From Pieris napi (Eukaryota > Arthropoda > Insecta > Lepidoptera > Pieridae): DNA of 64,000 nt. The notes beneath the pieces were generated by a model. The model did no database searches and was not told the DNA's origin. It saw only the letters and a list, made by a program, of their open reading frames with translations. Positions 46,201 through 55,915 of the stretch are shown here, piece by piece; position 1 is the first letter of the stretch; the number at the start of each line of letters is the position of its first letter. The translations under genes were made by a program, and so were the position numbers. The stretch lies in the NCBI RefSeq assembly GCF_905475465.1, contig NC_062248.1:8618001-8682000 (forward strand), in the 5' to 3' direction.

Positions 46201-48238
46201 GATATCGCACCTTGGGTAATTGGTATCACATAAAACTCAATGATGTGAGGGTTGCGTCGTCTAGCGACATATTTTCCTTTCTATACGTAACTAACACATG
46301 CTTATATGAAACATGAGGCGCGTGTTTAGGACCCAAAAATGTGCGTCATAAATAACAAATACAAAAATCTGAAACTAAGTCTGGAAGGACTCCCGTATGA
46401 AAATCAAATACATTTTTGAAGTACGGGAGTCACGGATAGCGCGTAGGTGGCGACACTAGAAAACAATCTTTAGCCAAATCTCTAATTGTAGATAGAAATC
46501 AATATACAAGTCGTAACCTGTCGTGTCGCAGATAATTAAGAAAATTGTGGAGGAATTCTTTATATAATAATTTGCAAATCGTAGCAATTACAGAGTTCAT
46601 TGGAGTATGTCCAGCAGCAACTCGAGCGTTAAAGTCTCCTTCGGTTAAAACATAATTTTGATCAATAAAAATAAGAGCCGATTATGTTCTCTACGAAACT
46701 CGTTAGAGAATATGAAACACATTCAAAACGGGATTTTTATTTTGTTCTATTGGCTGACTGGACTTTCAAATGTTATAAGTTTTAATAAACCTATATTACA
46801 ATATATATAATAAGATAAATCAATGACCCTACAATATTTTTTGGTCTGGCCCTCAGATATCTGTTACATGATCATTTATCAATCTAATAATATTTATTAG
46901 ATTGACAAATGTATTGTACAAGTCGGTGATCAGCCTCCTGTATCTGACGCATAATTCGAGTGAATGTTAAATGCGCACATAGAAAGTCCATTCATGCACA
47001 GCCGGGGATCGAACCTACGACCTCAGGTATGAGAGTCGCACGCTGAAGCCACTAGGCCAACGCTGCGCTAGATACCTACACTCATCATAATTATTTGTGT
47101 CTCGAAACTCCTTAATATTGTAATGTCTATTTGTCTACCGTTGTTTGTCATGCTTGTATATAATTATTATTTCTCTGTGAAAATGTTCTAGGATATATCA
47201 AATACTTAACTTGATATTGTATTTCTTAATTATTTAAAACATACTATAAATAGGTATAGGTTTTCATGATTTTGATCTCAAGTATATTACTGTTTCTTCA
47301 TATGCGCTCAAATAAACGTGAAGAATTTGAATTTTCGCAAGTTTGAAAAGTTGTTCGGTGGGTGATCTGGAACAAACCTACGGAATGTTCCAAAATTACA
47401 TTTTTATTCTTCTTCTTGATACTGGGTTTTTTCTTCAATTTTTTAACACTATTTATTTTTGTATGTTTTAGGCATGGTGTACTATCGCGGCGATAGCTTT
47501 GCAAGCTAGAGCGTTTGAATTGTGTTCAAAGGCATTTATCAAACTGGAAGCTATTGAAGTAAGTATATTTGATACTTTTAATGTTTGTATTATTATGTTG
47601 GTAAAAATAATAATCTATATGTTATTATTTATTAGATTTTACGCGATTACACTACATTTAAGTAATATGGTCTTACCAAGTAATGTAATAAATTGTTTAT
47701 ATTTTGCAGCCTAAAACATTTGAAAACCTAGCCATAGAAATATTCACAAAATGCAAACCAAAAGACGCAAAAGGCAATAAAATAGATTGTCCCAATTGCC
47801 ATTTTTCTATGCTAGATTGGTAAGTTCTATAAATTCCCACCATATTTAAAAAAATTATCAAAATATTATAATTATCTATTTTTAATATCAATTTCATCAT
47901 TTTCAAGATTTATTTCTTTTCCATCTATATTTAGATATTGTAAACATTGCAAGGTTATTGTAACCTTGTATGTCTTTCATTATAATATGAAATACTGAAA
48001 TGAGACTAAGATAATATAAAAAATCTTGTATCCACATAATTTATATAATATATTTATAAATTTTAGGATGGTTTTGTGTCCTGGATGTAACACAGAATTC
48101 CCAGGATGTGTTGTGACTGGACGGACGCTAATTGCACTCAATACAGTATGGACATGTTCAAAATGCACCTCCCAAGTACAACAACATGAACTAGTACTAC
48201 GGCATTCTTGCCCAACTTGCCACTCTCCATTAACATAA
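31230..48238 (+). CDS. Wdr35: WD repeat protein 35 / IFT121, IFT-A retrograde ciliary transport
   Basis: Subunit of the intraflagellar transport A complex, acting in cilia on retrograde transport and membrane-protein entry (family knowledge). Exons: 31230-31253, 31342-31453, 31682-31821, 31920-32022, 32274-32434, 32915-33062, 35098-35228, 35604-35807, 36310-36424, 36981-37094, 37415-37637, 38802-39027, 39571-39740, 41268-41483, 42622-42765, 43141-43258, 44413-44541, 45193-45286, 45827-46002, 47472-47558, 47710-47819, 48067-48238. All phases join, giving 1,038 residues. The start MFIYMSKK lies in a 24-base exon and matches the family start. The N-terminal half is WD/beta-propeller (e.g. GGEDGMLKVLKLES, TTSDEHGVIIVWMLYKGSW). 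The TPR-like part includes LLAEAALKNFE and WRIKKLYVL. The C-terminus has paired CxxC motifs (CPNC, CPGC, CSKC, CPTC) like a zinc ribbon. It is about 140 residues shorter than the vertebrate protein, mainly because TPR-region sequence is missing between exons 16 and 17. AATAAA at 48245-48250 lies just after the stop. Confidence 0.95.
32640..32806 (+). mobile_element. Helitron-like 3' fragment
   Basis: Shares the block CCCTAAATGTTAAGGGTAG through CAAGGCAAAACGACGTTTGCC with 16164-16488, and ends GCTAGT. The 5' half is missing. It lies in Wdr35 intron 5. Confidence 0.72.
33225..33700 (-). mobile_element. Non-LTR retrotransposon 3' part, antisense
   Basis: AATAACTTTATTCATATAGG and ACTTATGACCGTCAAC resemble the LINE tail at 7109-7552 in reverse. 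Then come GAGTGGGCATGAAGAACTGG and the reverse of a C-terminal reverse-transcriptase coding end. Boundaries are approximate. It lies in Wdr35 intron 6. Confidence 0.55.
33754..34513 (+). mobile_element. PIF/Harbinger element with TTA duplication
   Basis: Ends CGGCCTGGCCACGGG and CCCGTGGCCAGGCTG are imperfect inverted repeats; TTA at 33751-33753 and 34514-34516 is the 3-bp duplication. Inside, FNYILMNIQPELEKKVNANR followed by ILSAAEKLFLRLRYI is the N-terminal part of a Harbinger transposase; the DDE part is missing. GC-rich CGCGAC/GTCGCG pieces lie near both ends. Confidence 0.88.
34514..35097. other. Wdr35 intron 6, remainder
   Basis: After the Harbinger element I see no known repeat. The reading frame at 34622-34888 has no recognisable domain, and exon 6 joins exon 7 in phase without it. 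Confidence 0.5.
35229..35603. other. Wdr35 intron 7, short inverted words
   Basis: Words such as AGATTGTTATCTATC, AGATTGTAATCTATCG, GAATTGTGAA and AAATTGTGAA recur near 35320-35450, which suggests a small MITE-like repeat. Its ends are not clear. Confidence 0.35.
35886..36264 (-). mobile_element. Helitron-like element, family copy 2
   Basis: On the minus strand it starts TCTTAATATATATAAATTACG and runs to GCAACGCTTCGCCGGTCTG, with the terminal CTAGT decayed to TTAGT. It lies in Wdr35 intron 8 and shares the whole body with 22168-22440 and 43893-44272. Confidence 0.78.
36650..36857 (-). mobile_element. tRNA-derived SINE, antisense
   Basis: On the minus strand TGGTCTAGGTGGTTAGTAC (A box) and GGGTTCGATCCCCGGCTGAG (B box) lie 30-40 bases apart, followed by a tail ending in ATATATCTATC-like repeats. 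The tRNA-like part lacks a clean cloverleaf and has a tail, so it is a SINE, not a tRNA gene. Confidence 0.72.
38030..38141 (+). mobile_element. tRNA-derived SINE, split by a Harbinger MITE
   Basis: CTGAGGTCGTAGGTTCGAACCC (B box), CACCAATGGACTTTG and GGCAACCGCATGTCTTA follow the SINE also seen at 9333 and 46855. The next SINE bases, AGAC, appear only after the MITE at 38142-38607. Confidence 0.78.
38142..38607. mobile_element. PIF/Harbinger MITE in a SINE, TTA duplication
   Basis: AGCTACGGTTTCCTAGAAAAGC and its inverse bound 466 bp, flanked by TTA on both sides (38139-38141, 38608-38610). The minus strand holds a MADF-domain frame. Removing the element plus one TTA restores the SINE word CATGTCTTAGAC. 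Confidence 0.87.
38220..38376 (-). pseudogene. MADF-domain fragment in Harbinger MITE
   Basis: From ATG at 38376: MTWTSENDEQLIDFVKNHEA, then LYNIKSKEYRQAQMKQYLWNE and IGITLQKYG. This fits the MADF pattern (LI.FV..H..LY......Y......W..I). It runs into the repeat end and has no complete gene around it. It is the second MADF relic in the window, unrelated in sequence to that at 18097. Confidence 0.7.
39840..40235 (+). pseudogene. Harbinger transposase N-terminal fragment
   Basis: Near 40080-40230 the plus strand reads EEEEQHQGKKR, then WVHEAWQLRETEGEFITLYK and ELVKDERKYFEYY, typical of the start of PIF/Harbinger transposases. An in-frame stop splits it and nothing of the catalytic domain follows. 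Wdr35 intron 13. Confidence 0.65.
40453..40829. mobile_element. MITE, CCATCCATAAAGTACGTCAC family
   Basis: CCATCCATAAAGTACGTCACAC and its inverse bound about 377 bp, with repeated CACACG/GTCACA words and C-runs. The target duplication is not clear. No coding sequence. Confidence 0.8.
40985..41226 (+). mobile_element. LINE 3' tail
   Basis: ACTTGGCGATTAAATAGAGC, GAGAACTGGCAGTAAATGTC and TTCATAAGTGTACATTGTG, ending in a TAAATAAATAAATG tail. The same family as 7109-7552, sense orientation in Wdr35 intron 13. Confidence 0.65.
41615..41800 (-). repeat. Intact copy of the repeat split at 25058-26307
   Basis: Carries ACAATGTGTATGCCTAAAAA, AAAATATGACATCACAAATTT and ACACACATACACATCAAC without interruption. 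It therefore acts as a paralogous empty site for the pogo-like element. Confidence 0.72.
41811..42409. mobile_element. MITE with GAAGTGAAACTTCTTT ends
   Basis: GAAGTGAAACTTCTTT and its inverse AAAGAAGTTTCACTTC bound 599 bp of AT-rich sequence in Wdr35 intron 14. It is related in its ends to 1861-2158. No coding sequence is seen. Confidence 0.7.
43893..44272 (+). mobile_element. Helitron-like element, family copy 3
   Basis: Starts TCTTAATAATATATATAAA and ends near CTTGGCCGGTCTGCT. It fills much of the intron between Wdr35 exons 16 and 17, where TPR coding sequence appears to be missing. Confidence 0.78.
44542..45192. other. Wdr35 intron 17, unrecognised repeats
   Basis: Two copies of TGTTGCGGACAAAAG (near 44631 and 44725) flank a GC-richer piece. 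The region near 44870-44960 with CAAAATCAGTTCAGTAAT resembles 45590-45680 in the next intron. I cannot name either repeat. Confidence 0.4.
45446..45520 (+). repeat. LINE-tail scrap
   Basis: ATTGAGTGTCCATGGTATC, GTTAAGTACATTAGGTGATCC and TCCTGCGCATTTGCTCC match in order the reverse complement of 8680-8735. Short remnant in Wdr35 intron 18. Confidence 0.6.
46500..46690 (-). repeat. Possible LINE endonuclease scrap
   Basis: The minus strand reads NYVLTEGDFNARVAAGHTPM, with GDFNAR resembling the conserved block of non-LTR endonucleases. Only this block is convincing, so it may be chance. Wdr35 intron 19. Confidence 0.3.
46855..47068 (-). mobile_element. tRNA-derived SINE, antisense
   Basis: On the minus strand: GCGCAGCGTTGGCCTAGTGG, CTGAGGTCGTAGGTTCGATCC, TGCATGAATGGACTTTC, CTGATCACCGACTTG and a CAGATATCTGAGGGCCAG end. 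This is the fullest copy of the SINE family in the window, with a deletion in the middle. Confidence 0.8.
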
Positions 48239-48649
48239 GATTTAAATAAAATCAGCACATACACACAATTTTTTATTTAATCTACCACCTTTTGTCTCTT
48301 GACATTACTATTTGAATCATTTATCACCTGACTAGATAACTTCTGTATGTTCAAAGTAGGGTAAATGTTTCATTCAGTATTAAAGCAAATTTTACGTATC
48401 AAAAGATAAGATAAAGAATGTATCACTGAAATCTCACAATGCAATGCATGTCATTATATAAACTTAGGTATAGTTGCAAGAGTCAAGAGAAATTGTTTTA
48501 CAATATTAAAGAAATAACTAGTATTGGTAATCTTTCATTATATTGCAACATCTTATATTACGCTTTCTTAACATAAATATAACCAAATAGTTAGTAACCA
48601 GATAGTAGACCACTAAAACAAATGGTTTGTAGGAAATATTTCATTTTTG

Positions 48650-49750
48650 TTACTGGCCAAAATTGTTAGAGGGCATTTCCATTTTTGAAAACTGCAATGT
48701 ATTGTCTATTATTTGAAATAGTTCTGGTGGCTGTGGAATTCTTCCAGTCTCCAACTTAGACCACAATGGAATGTTATTAAGTGATATCTCAAATGCGCCA
48801 GAAGATACTAGTTGGCCTTCAATCATATTAGCCATAAAAAACATCATCATGCAAGCATAAAGCTTGTTTTCTAAACACCAACTCCACCAAGAAGGCTGTG
48901 GCTTATTAAGCCAAGCAAATATATTAACTCCACTAAGAATGCACATTATAACTATCATTTTCCCAAATCCCTGTAACAAAAATAAATGTTAAACTTCTAA
49001 ACTATGTTTCAACTGGTATTTAGTATATTATTACTATTGTCGATTTAGATCTGGATTTTTATATATTATTAAAATTTATAATTACTTAGTGAATATGAAG
49101 AGATTTATTTGGATAAGGATTAATACCAACATTTAAAAATGTGTTATTGCATGTTTACATTAGCTATTGCAATGAACTTTTTGTAGTTATTGATGTCTTC
49201 TATAAAACTATAATGTATCACTTTGCTCTTTTGTCAATAGTTTTTTAACAACTTGAGTTATTATCAAAATTTTCATATGTATCTAACTCTTAAAAAATAC
49301 TTTCCAGTCTATTATCGTCAGAGATAATGTAGGATATAAAAGTAGAATAATATTTCAAAACAGTCCACCAGTTTTGCAATGCAAACAATCAACAGTACTT
49401 ACAATCAATCTTGAAAGATACATATTAAAACCAGGTGGATCATAATTTGCTCCAAGAACTGATATTTCAGGATATTTTTGTTGTATAATTCCAGCATAGT
49501 CTTCAAACACTTTTCTATAACCGCATGAATAACTGAAATACATAATTAGGTACAGCAAAAACGTGTATACTACTAATATAACTTAAAAAACAACTTACCA
49601 GTAATAAATGTTCATGATATGGCCCATTCCCTGTCCAATTTTAGAAATGCTTTCTACCTCGTTTTCATTAGCTAGGACAACGTTATCAGTTGACAAAACG
49701 AGACATAATAATAAACATGAAATAAAGCAACTGGTCGTAGATGTTGGCAT
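48650..49750 (-). CDS. SelT: Selenoprotein T homologue with Cys in place of Sec
   Basis: Thioredoxin-fold redox protein of the endoplasmic reticulum membrane. Exons 49750-49599, 49532-49403 and 48970-48650 join in phase to give 200 residues, close to the vertebrate length of about 195. The first exon encodes a signal peptide (MPTSTTSCFISCLLLC). The redox motif spans the first splice site and reads C-Y-S-C-G-Y-R-K-V-F. Vertebrate SelT has Cys-Val-Ser-Sec-Gly here, so the Sec codon is a Cys codon (TGC). The third exon holds the hydrophobic stretch and the conserved ENKLYACMMMFF and GAFEISLNN segments. An in-frame ATG at 49861 would add 37 residues before the signal peptide, so I prefer 49750. 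The gene converges on Wdr35, and a possible AATAAA (minus strand) lies at 48272-48277. Confidence 0.93.
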
Positions 49751-50771
49751 TGTGGAAAAGCTGACGGATTTTCCTAGAGATAACTTTACAAACCCCTTAA
49801 CTAAATTGGAACTTTTTCGATTTATTAAACGAATTATGATGTCACAACTCACAAGTCGCAAACTAGTAACTACGATGAAAATTGAAAATTGAAGTCTGAA
49901 AAGTGAAAATACCGAACAAAATTAATATGTCAGTAGTCACTATTTTACTAACTTGTGACAGATCACAGAAGTCAGAACTAGAGTTAGGGAATAGGGATTC
50001 GCAAAAATTATCGATACCAAGTACTATTGAAATCGACACCTAATTTGTGAGAGTTAAGTACATACCGTAATAATACCTTCTATAATAAGTATCGATACTA
50101 ATTTCTACTCCCCTTTATTAAAAAATAAAGAAAAGAAATTGTTAATCGATATTTGAATTAAAATACTTTGTCTATTAAACCTAATAAATAATTCGGGGAT
50201 TTTGTTCTTAATTTGAAATTTTTAGCTGAGTATGATATGTGTATACCTCACTTATTATTATTAAAACCCGCAAAAACTACTGCCAAGTGCCAACCTACGT
50301 AAAATGAAATATAACAACAATCATTTTTACTCATCAGGATGGCGTAAGAAATTAAAAGATCAACAAATTCCTTTTTTATCTAAGAGTGTTTTCTTTATTA
50401 ATTCATAGCCTCGTTCCGATTTATAAAAATAATTCGAATTTTAACTTTTAAGTCTATTCTTCTAGGGATACGTTATTTTTAGTCTGTCCTTAAAATAGAA
50501 GCACTATACTGATTATCTACTGAAAGTGAATACTTTGTTGATTGTTCTCTATTCTCTGTGCTCAGTGCTATTCTCTTAAGTCCAATTCATCTGTTATAAC
50601 ATGATTATGGTGTTATACTTAAAATTATTTACAGCAAACAAATAGTGAAGTTTTATGCCTGTATAAAAGTACAACATAAGGAATCGCTGTAGCGTTCTTT
50701 TTTTATAAAACTGGGTTATTAAGTTATGTTCAATGTATATCAAACAAGTTATCTGTAACTGTAATATTAAT
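49751..50771. other. Divergent intergenic region SelT-Fsn
   Basis: About 1 kb between two start codons, holding both promoters and 5' UTRs. It is AT-rich and no repeat that I recognise is present. Confidence 0.6.
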
Positions 50772-51836
50772 ATGATGAATGGTTATGATTTAAGCAATGA
50801 TTATGTTATTGCTGAACTTGTTAAAGACCAAATATTAGAAAATATTTTCTCTTTTCTTAACTTGAAAGATTTGAAGAATTGCATGTTAGTATGTAAAACG
50901 TGGTTTAGAATTCTCGGTGACGAAAACAACGAATTGTGGCGGTTTCACTGCATCAGAAGGTTGTCTGAGGAAGTGTTGAGATCTGACTTACTTTCAAATT
51001 TACCTACATATAAAACTAAGTTAAGAGCATTCCTTCATGCATGGAGCCCTAATGACTGTTCCCGAAATATTTACATTAAACCAAATGGATTCACTCTTCA
51101 CAGGTAAAATTTGTCTTTGCTTTGGTAATAACAACAATAACTTGTACAAGTATTTAATTGTTGGTTGTTTTTTATTAACTATGGAAGTTTTATGAAACAT
51201 AACATTGTTTTATTTAAGAAATCCAGTTGCCCAAAGTACAGATGCCTGTAGGGGAAAAATTGGGTTTAGTCGAGGAAGGCATGCCTGGGAAGTTATTTGG
51301 GAGGGACCATTGGGTACTGTTGCTGTTATAGGAGTCTCAACTAAACAAGCACCATTGCAATGTCAAGGTTATGTGGGCTTACTAGGATCTGATGAGTCCA
51401 GCTGGGGGTGGAATCTAGTTGATAATATACTGTTACACAATGGAGACACTCAAGGGGACTATCCCATGATGAATAACAGTCCAAAATATCAAGTAAGACT
51501 TATATTTTATTTGATATTTACAGAAAACACAATAGTACAATTTTATGTATCTTCCGATACTATTTTTAAGGTTGGTGAACGAGTAAGAGTCATTTTGGAT
51601 TGTGATTCAGGCACTTTATGTTTTGAGAAGAAATATGAATTTTTAGGAGTTGCATTCAGAAGTAAGGTGTTGAATAATATTTGAGATTATTTTTGTATAA
51701 TTATGTTACAGAATTAACATGTTAACAATATTTTGCAGATCTACCTTTTAACACCAAATTATATCCAACAGTCTCAGCAGTGTATGGGAACACTGAAGTA
51801 TCAATGGTGTATGTAGGATTACCTCTAGATGGCTGA
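50772..51836 (+). CDS. Fsn: F-box and SPRY domain protein, Fsn/FBXO45 orthologue
   Basis: Substrate adaptor that works with the PAM/Highwire RING ligase to control synapse growth (family knowledge). Exons 50772-51103, 51219-51492, 51571-51661 and 51739-51836 join in phase, giving 264 residues. The F-box lies at about residues 14-60 (DQILENIFSFLNLKDL, then VCKTWFRIL). The SPRY domain follows from the NPVAQSTD segment to the end: GRHAWEVIWEGPLGTVAV, LLGSDESSWGWNLVDN, GERVRVILD and YEFLGVAF, and SAVYGNTEVSMVYVG near the C-terminus. The match to FBXO45 is strong throughout. An upstream in-frame ATG at 50733 would add 13 residues; the choice is open. It is divergent from SelT with about 1 kb between. 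AATAAA at 51958-51963 is the likely poly(A) signal. Confidence 0.95.
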
Positions 51837-53034
51837 TGTAAAGTATACTGTTTAGTTTGAAAATTATTCTAGTCAATGTGTGATATTTTAGTTATGTAAA
51901 TATTTTTAAAAGTGGTTCACTCTCTCCATTAAGTCACAACTCCAGCTTCAATTTGTCAATAAAAAATTTATATTTGAGATACAGTAACTTGCAAGTTTTG
52001 TACATTCTAGGCTTTAAGGGTTTTCTATGTACCTTTCTTTACATAGGATTTATGTGCAATTATTTTCTTTGTGCCTTGTATTATTTTGCTACAGTCAAAG
52101 TGCTACAATTTAAATATGATTTATATAAGTGAACTGCTGTAGATGTTCACTTGAGTAAATCAATTACTTCCCATATAACCAAAATAAAAAAAATGACAAC
52201 ATATATTGAAAAAAAAAACAATATTGTCCTATCCAAGGCAAAAGCAAGTAACTTAAATTTATTTAACTTATTTTATTTATTATTCTGTTAAGGATTAATT
52301 TCAGAAATAATGCAAGATTTTGCATTAAATCATTACTAATTGTTTTAATGTGTGTGTGTTTTTAAACTAGACTAATCTATCTATATGTATTTTGTAAGTG
52401 CTTAATGTCCTAGTCATGACAATTTTGATAGGTTAGTAATACTTTAAAATGGGTTTATATAATATGCTATCTCATAACTTACAAGTTTTCATGTAAGTAC
52501 ATTAGCTGGACCATCCGGAATGGATGGTAGTGGCAAAAATATTTTTGTCTTGTGATGTAAACATTCCTTTATTCTAAGTTCAGTATGAATGTTAATTTTT
52601 TTCCTTTTTTGCTTGTTATATTTTTTACACAGAAATTAAGTTTTACACAATGTATACCTACTATAAGTATAAATTACACCAATTGCAATAAAGTAATAAA
52701 TAATGAGTCTTTGTTATTAAGAAAATAAATAAAATTTTAAATAACAATTTTCTAGAATAATAAAGATAATATTATATATGATTAAAAGACCTTATATGGC
52801 TCAACATTTTAATTGTGAAACGTTTTTGTCATCAACCAAAGATCTCTGTGCGAAATTGAAAGCAATCGAGCGCATTTCTATTTAAATGAAAATTTAGCGC
52901 ATTTCTAAATCTTTTGACTATCATGTGCTGAATATATAGGCTTTGCCAAATATCACATTATGATTAACCTCCGCAAAGTGGAAGTAGTGAAATTTTATCA
53001 GAACAATTCATTGTTTTATACTGTTTCTTATCTT
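51837..53034. other. Convergent 3' region Fsn-TMEM164
   Basis: Holds the 3' UTRs of both genes; AATAAA at 51958 serves Fsn. Further AATAAA words near 52690 and 52730 may serve longer forms. No coding sequence or named repeat is seen. Confidence 0.55.
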
Positions 53035-54549
53035 TTATTCAACATGTTCTTTATGTTCTAAGATATTATCTAGTAAATTATCCTTCATCTTTGGTTTCAC
53101 TTTGGTAGGTGGAAACTTTGTCAAACAAAATTCTGCCATAAGGCAAAACAGTTTGCATAACATAGGACACAAAATAGCTTGATGTAATACTGCAGCTATG
53201 CGATACCAGGCACCATCAAATGGATCTAATATTGCTGGACACAGCATATGGTTGAGGTTAACTTGTGCTGGCTGGAATAAAAACAAAATAGTTAAAATAG
53301 AATAGTTGGCATTACTTTTTTAAATCCAATACATACAAACATTACTAAAGAAAAAATATTTGTTGTCTAATTTTATAATATACTACAATACAATGCTATT
53401 TGAATATATATATAACTTACTATGGCTATTATTTGTAAAATAATGAAGTGATATAGCAGATTAAGAGAATAACTAAATATAGCCCAATTGAAGTCCCAAA
53501 AGGGCTCTATGTTATAAACACCTGTAAAATAAACCATTATTTAAAAATACATTTAAATATATTTTTTATAGTATGTAAGTATAATAAAAAAAAACACTGA
53601 TAAATTACCCACCACCAATTCTGAGCAAATAATATGGTATCACAAACATCATTCCATGTTGAATCCAATACAGTGCAGCTTCTGCAAGTATCTAAGGCAA
53701 ATTGATAGAGTGGTATTCATTATAATACAATATGTAATGGTTCGAAGAAAAAATGCTACTATGATGAAATGTAGCAATTACTATTCTTTACTTTATTTAT
53801 TTTGTTAATTTAAACTTACAGTTCTTGATGCAGTCTCCGGAAAGAGAAAAGCTAAAAGTGGTCCATTTAACAAATTTAAGTGAATTCTAAACAGAGTTGT
53901 AACTGTTTTACTAGGTGGTGCAGACAATAAGTATATCTGAAATCCAAATACATGGCTATAAACTATTTGACAAAAAGAAAATGAAATTATAAAATATGCT
54001 TAGTAACAATCAAATATTAGAATGGATTTACTTATGATACTTACTTGAATTAATGTAGTAACATGGCATGGATTCAATAAGTAAATTACAGTTCGTGATG
54101 CAAATTTGAAACCAATTTCCATTCCCCATAGTAAGGCAAGTAAAATCACTAGTAATCTCTTCCCACCTCTGTCACTTTTAACATATGAATCTTCATTTGG
54201 AATGTTTAACTTTGGGTATGTTTTAGCCTTGGTACAAAATAAAAATATTATTAGAAACGTATTATACACTTAGTGACAGTACCGCAAGTTTCCTTAAAAA
54301 ATATAAATCTAGGGCTCTTAATTAAATTATAATTAGTATCATGGGTCAATTAAGTTATAAGGCTTCACTTAGACAAAAACAACGAGAAATTAATTAATAT
54401 AATAAAATACTTACAATAACATACATACAAACACTTGTCACAATAATTGTTTCAATTATTTTTCGTTGCGTTGATAAAAAATATGCGCATTCGGGGCCCA
54501 CATTTCTTGGTACAGCTTTATTTGCTCCACTGTAAGCCCATTCAAACAT
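53035..54549 (-). CDS. Transmembrane protein 164 homologue
   Basis: Multi-pass membrane protein of the TMEM164 family; the human protein has been described as a lipid acyltransferase. Exons 54549-54415, 54227-54045, 53936-53820, 53691-53613, 53521-53421 and 53271-53035 join in phase, giving 283 residues against about 297 in human. Conserved pieces are GPECAYFLSTQRK near the start, GFKFASRTVIYLLNPCH in exon 2, LNLLNGPLLAFLFP in exon 3, YWIQHGMMFVIPYYLL in exon 4 and VNLNHMLCPAILDPFDG in exon 6. The exon 4 donor is GTGGGT at 53612, chosen because only that phase keeps the next exon open. An AATAAA overlaps the stop codon (53034-53039). It converges on Fsn. Confidence 0.92.
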
Positions 54550-55059
54550 TCTGATTTCGATTCTTTTTATTTTATTACTGAAACATTATTAGTTTGAAAT
54601 GTCGAATAGTACTTGAATAACAGTGAAATAATTTAGAATTTAAGAAGTATCGGTATCCATATTAATTCCCAACAGTTAAATAAGATATTCTATTTTACAG
54701 TACTAATACTACTGAATTTGGGTTTCGCTCTTCAACGTCAACCACAGAGAAATATCTTTCCCGCTTTGGTGACAAATGACAATGACAGTAGTATAGAAAC
54801 TGGGCTTCAGACAAAAGTCACAAAGTCACTGTAAATGGCGTGACCCTTTAATAGCAAATAGTATGGAAACGGTCACCTGATAAATCGTGAGCTAATGTTT
54901 TTGTCTCAAGCCCGTGGATAAAATAAATTATATGTAGTAATAATATTAATCTCAGGTATCCTAGCCATCACATATCATGTTGTTTTAATTTTTTTAGAAA
55001 TACAAAACACAATCCAATATTACTATCAAATATCACTTAGATAAAATTTCGAGCCTTCT

Positions 55060-55915
55060 GGTCTCTCGCCAAAGCTGTTTAATAGAATTTCTGTGAGCCC
55101 TCCGTTCCACTTCTGCACAAGGAGGTGGCTCGTTAGCCCCTACCGCTAAAGATAAAGCCGAAATTTTGGGTTGTCTCTTCTCGTCCAACTCGACTTTGCA
55201 AGTCAAAGGAAGGGCACCGCACCACCGACCACTTCACGGTGTTACACTTCGATGCCGGAAAACATATTTTGGTAACGTGCTGTCCGCAAAACTCTTTCTT
55301 CCTTGGACATTCATAAGGCGAGCGACCCTGATGGCATCCCAACAATTGTGCTCCTGATTTGGCTCCGGTCTTAAAGCGCCTTTTCCGGTACCTATACTCG
55401 CTCGGCACTGCCCCGAAGTGCTAGAAGACCGCTTCAACACATCCGATCCCTAAAAAGGCGATCGTTCTGATTCGACCAATAGATTTAACCTTGTTCTCCG
55501 AAATAGTGGAAACTATTATTACCGGCCAGCTTCTGAGGTATCTAGAGGGCCACCAACTGATTAGCGATTATCAGTATGGCTTTCGTCGTGATCTCTCAGC
55601 TGGTGACTTTCTTGTATACCTTATACATAGATAGGTAGAGGCAATTCAGTCCAAGGGGGACGCGCTAGCGGTTAGTTTGGATATAGCGAAAGCCTTCGAT
55701 CTGGTGTGGCATAAAACGCTTCTCTCGAAGCTACCAGCCTATGGCCTCCTCAAAAAATCATGCAATTGGATCTCCAGCTTTCTGGCCTGGAGCATGTTCC
55801 GTCTAAGGTTCGTAACATTAGCGTGATTGATCAGTTCAAAAGGGCATTAAAGATGGAGGGACACATCAGAATGGGCCCATTAGACTAAAATTGGGCTAGC
55901 TGATGGCGACGTGTA
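55060..55915 (+). pseudogene. Decayed LINE (Jockey/CR1-type reverse transcriptase)
   Basis: In shifting frames the plus strand shows SSNSTLQVKG, IRRATLMASQ (family IRKATGPDGIP), ISDYQYGFRRDLSAGDF, ALAVSLDIAKAFDLVWHKTL and LSKLPAYGLLKKSCNW, which are reverse-transcriptase blocks of a non-LTR element. The FADD catalytic block and much of the C-terminus are missing. Stops and frameshifts are frequent. It lies between TMEM164 and collagen IV. A tail scrap follows near 56090-56150. Confidence 0.8.

Noticed and set aside
49751..49861. Upstream in-frame ATG for SelT at 49861
   Set aside because: It would put 37 residues before a clear signal peptide; the start at 49750 fits an ER protein better.
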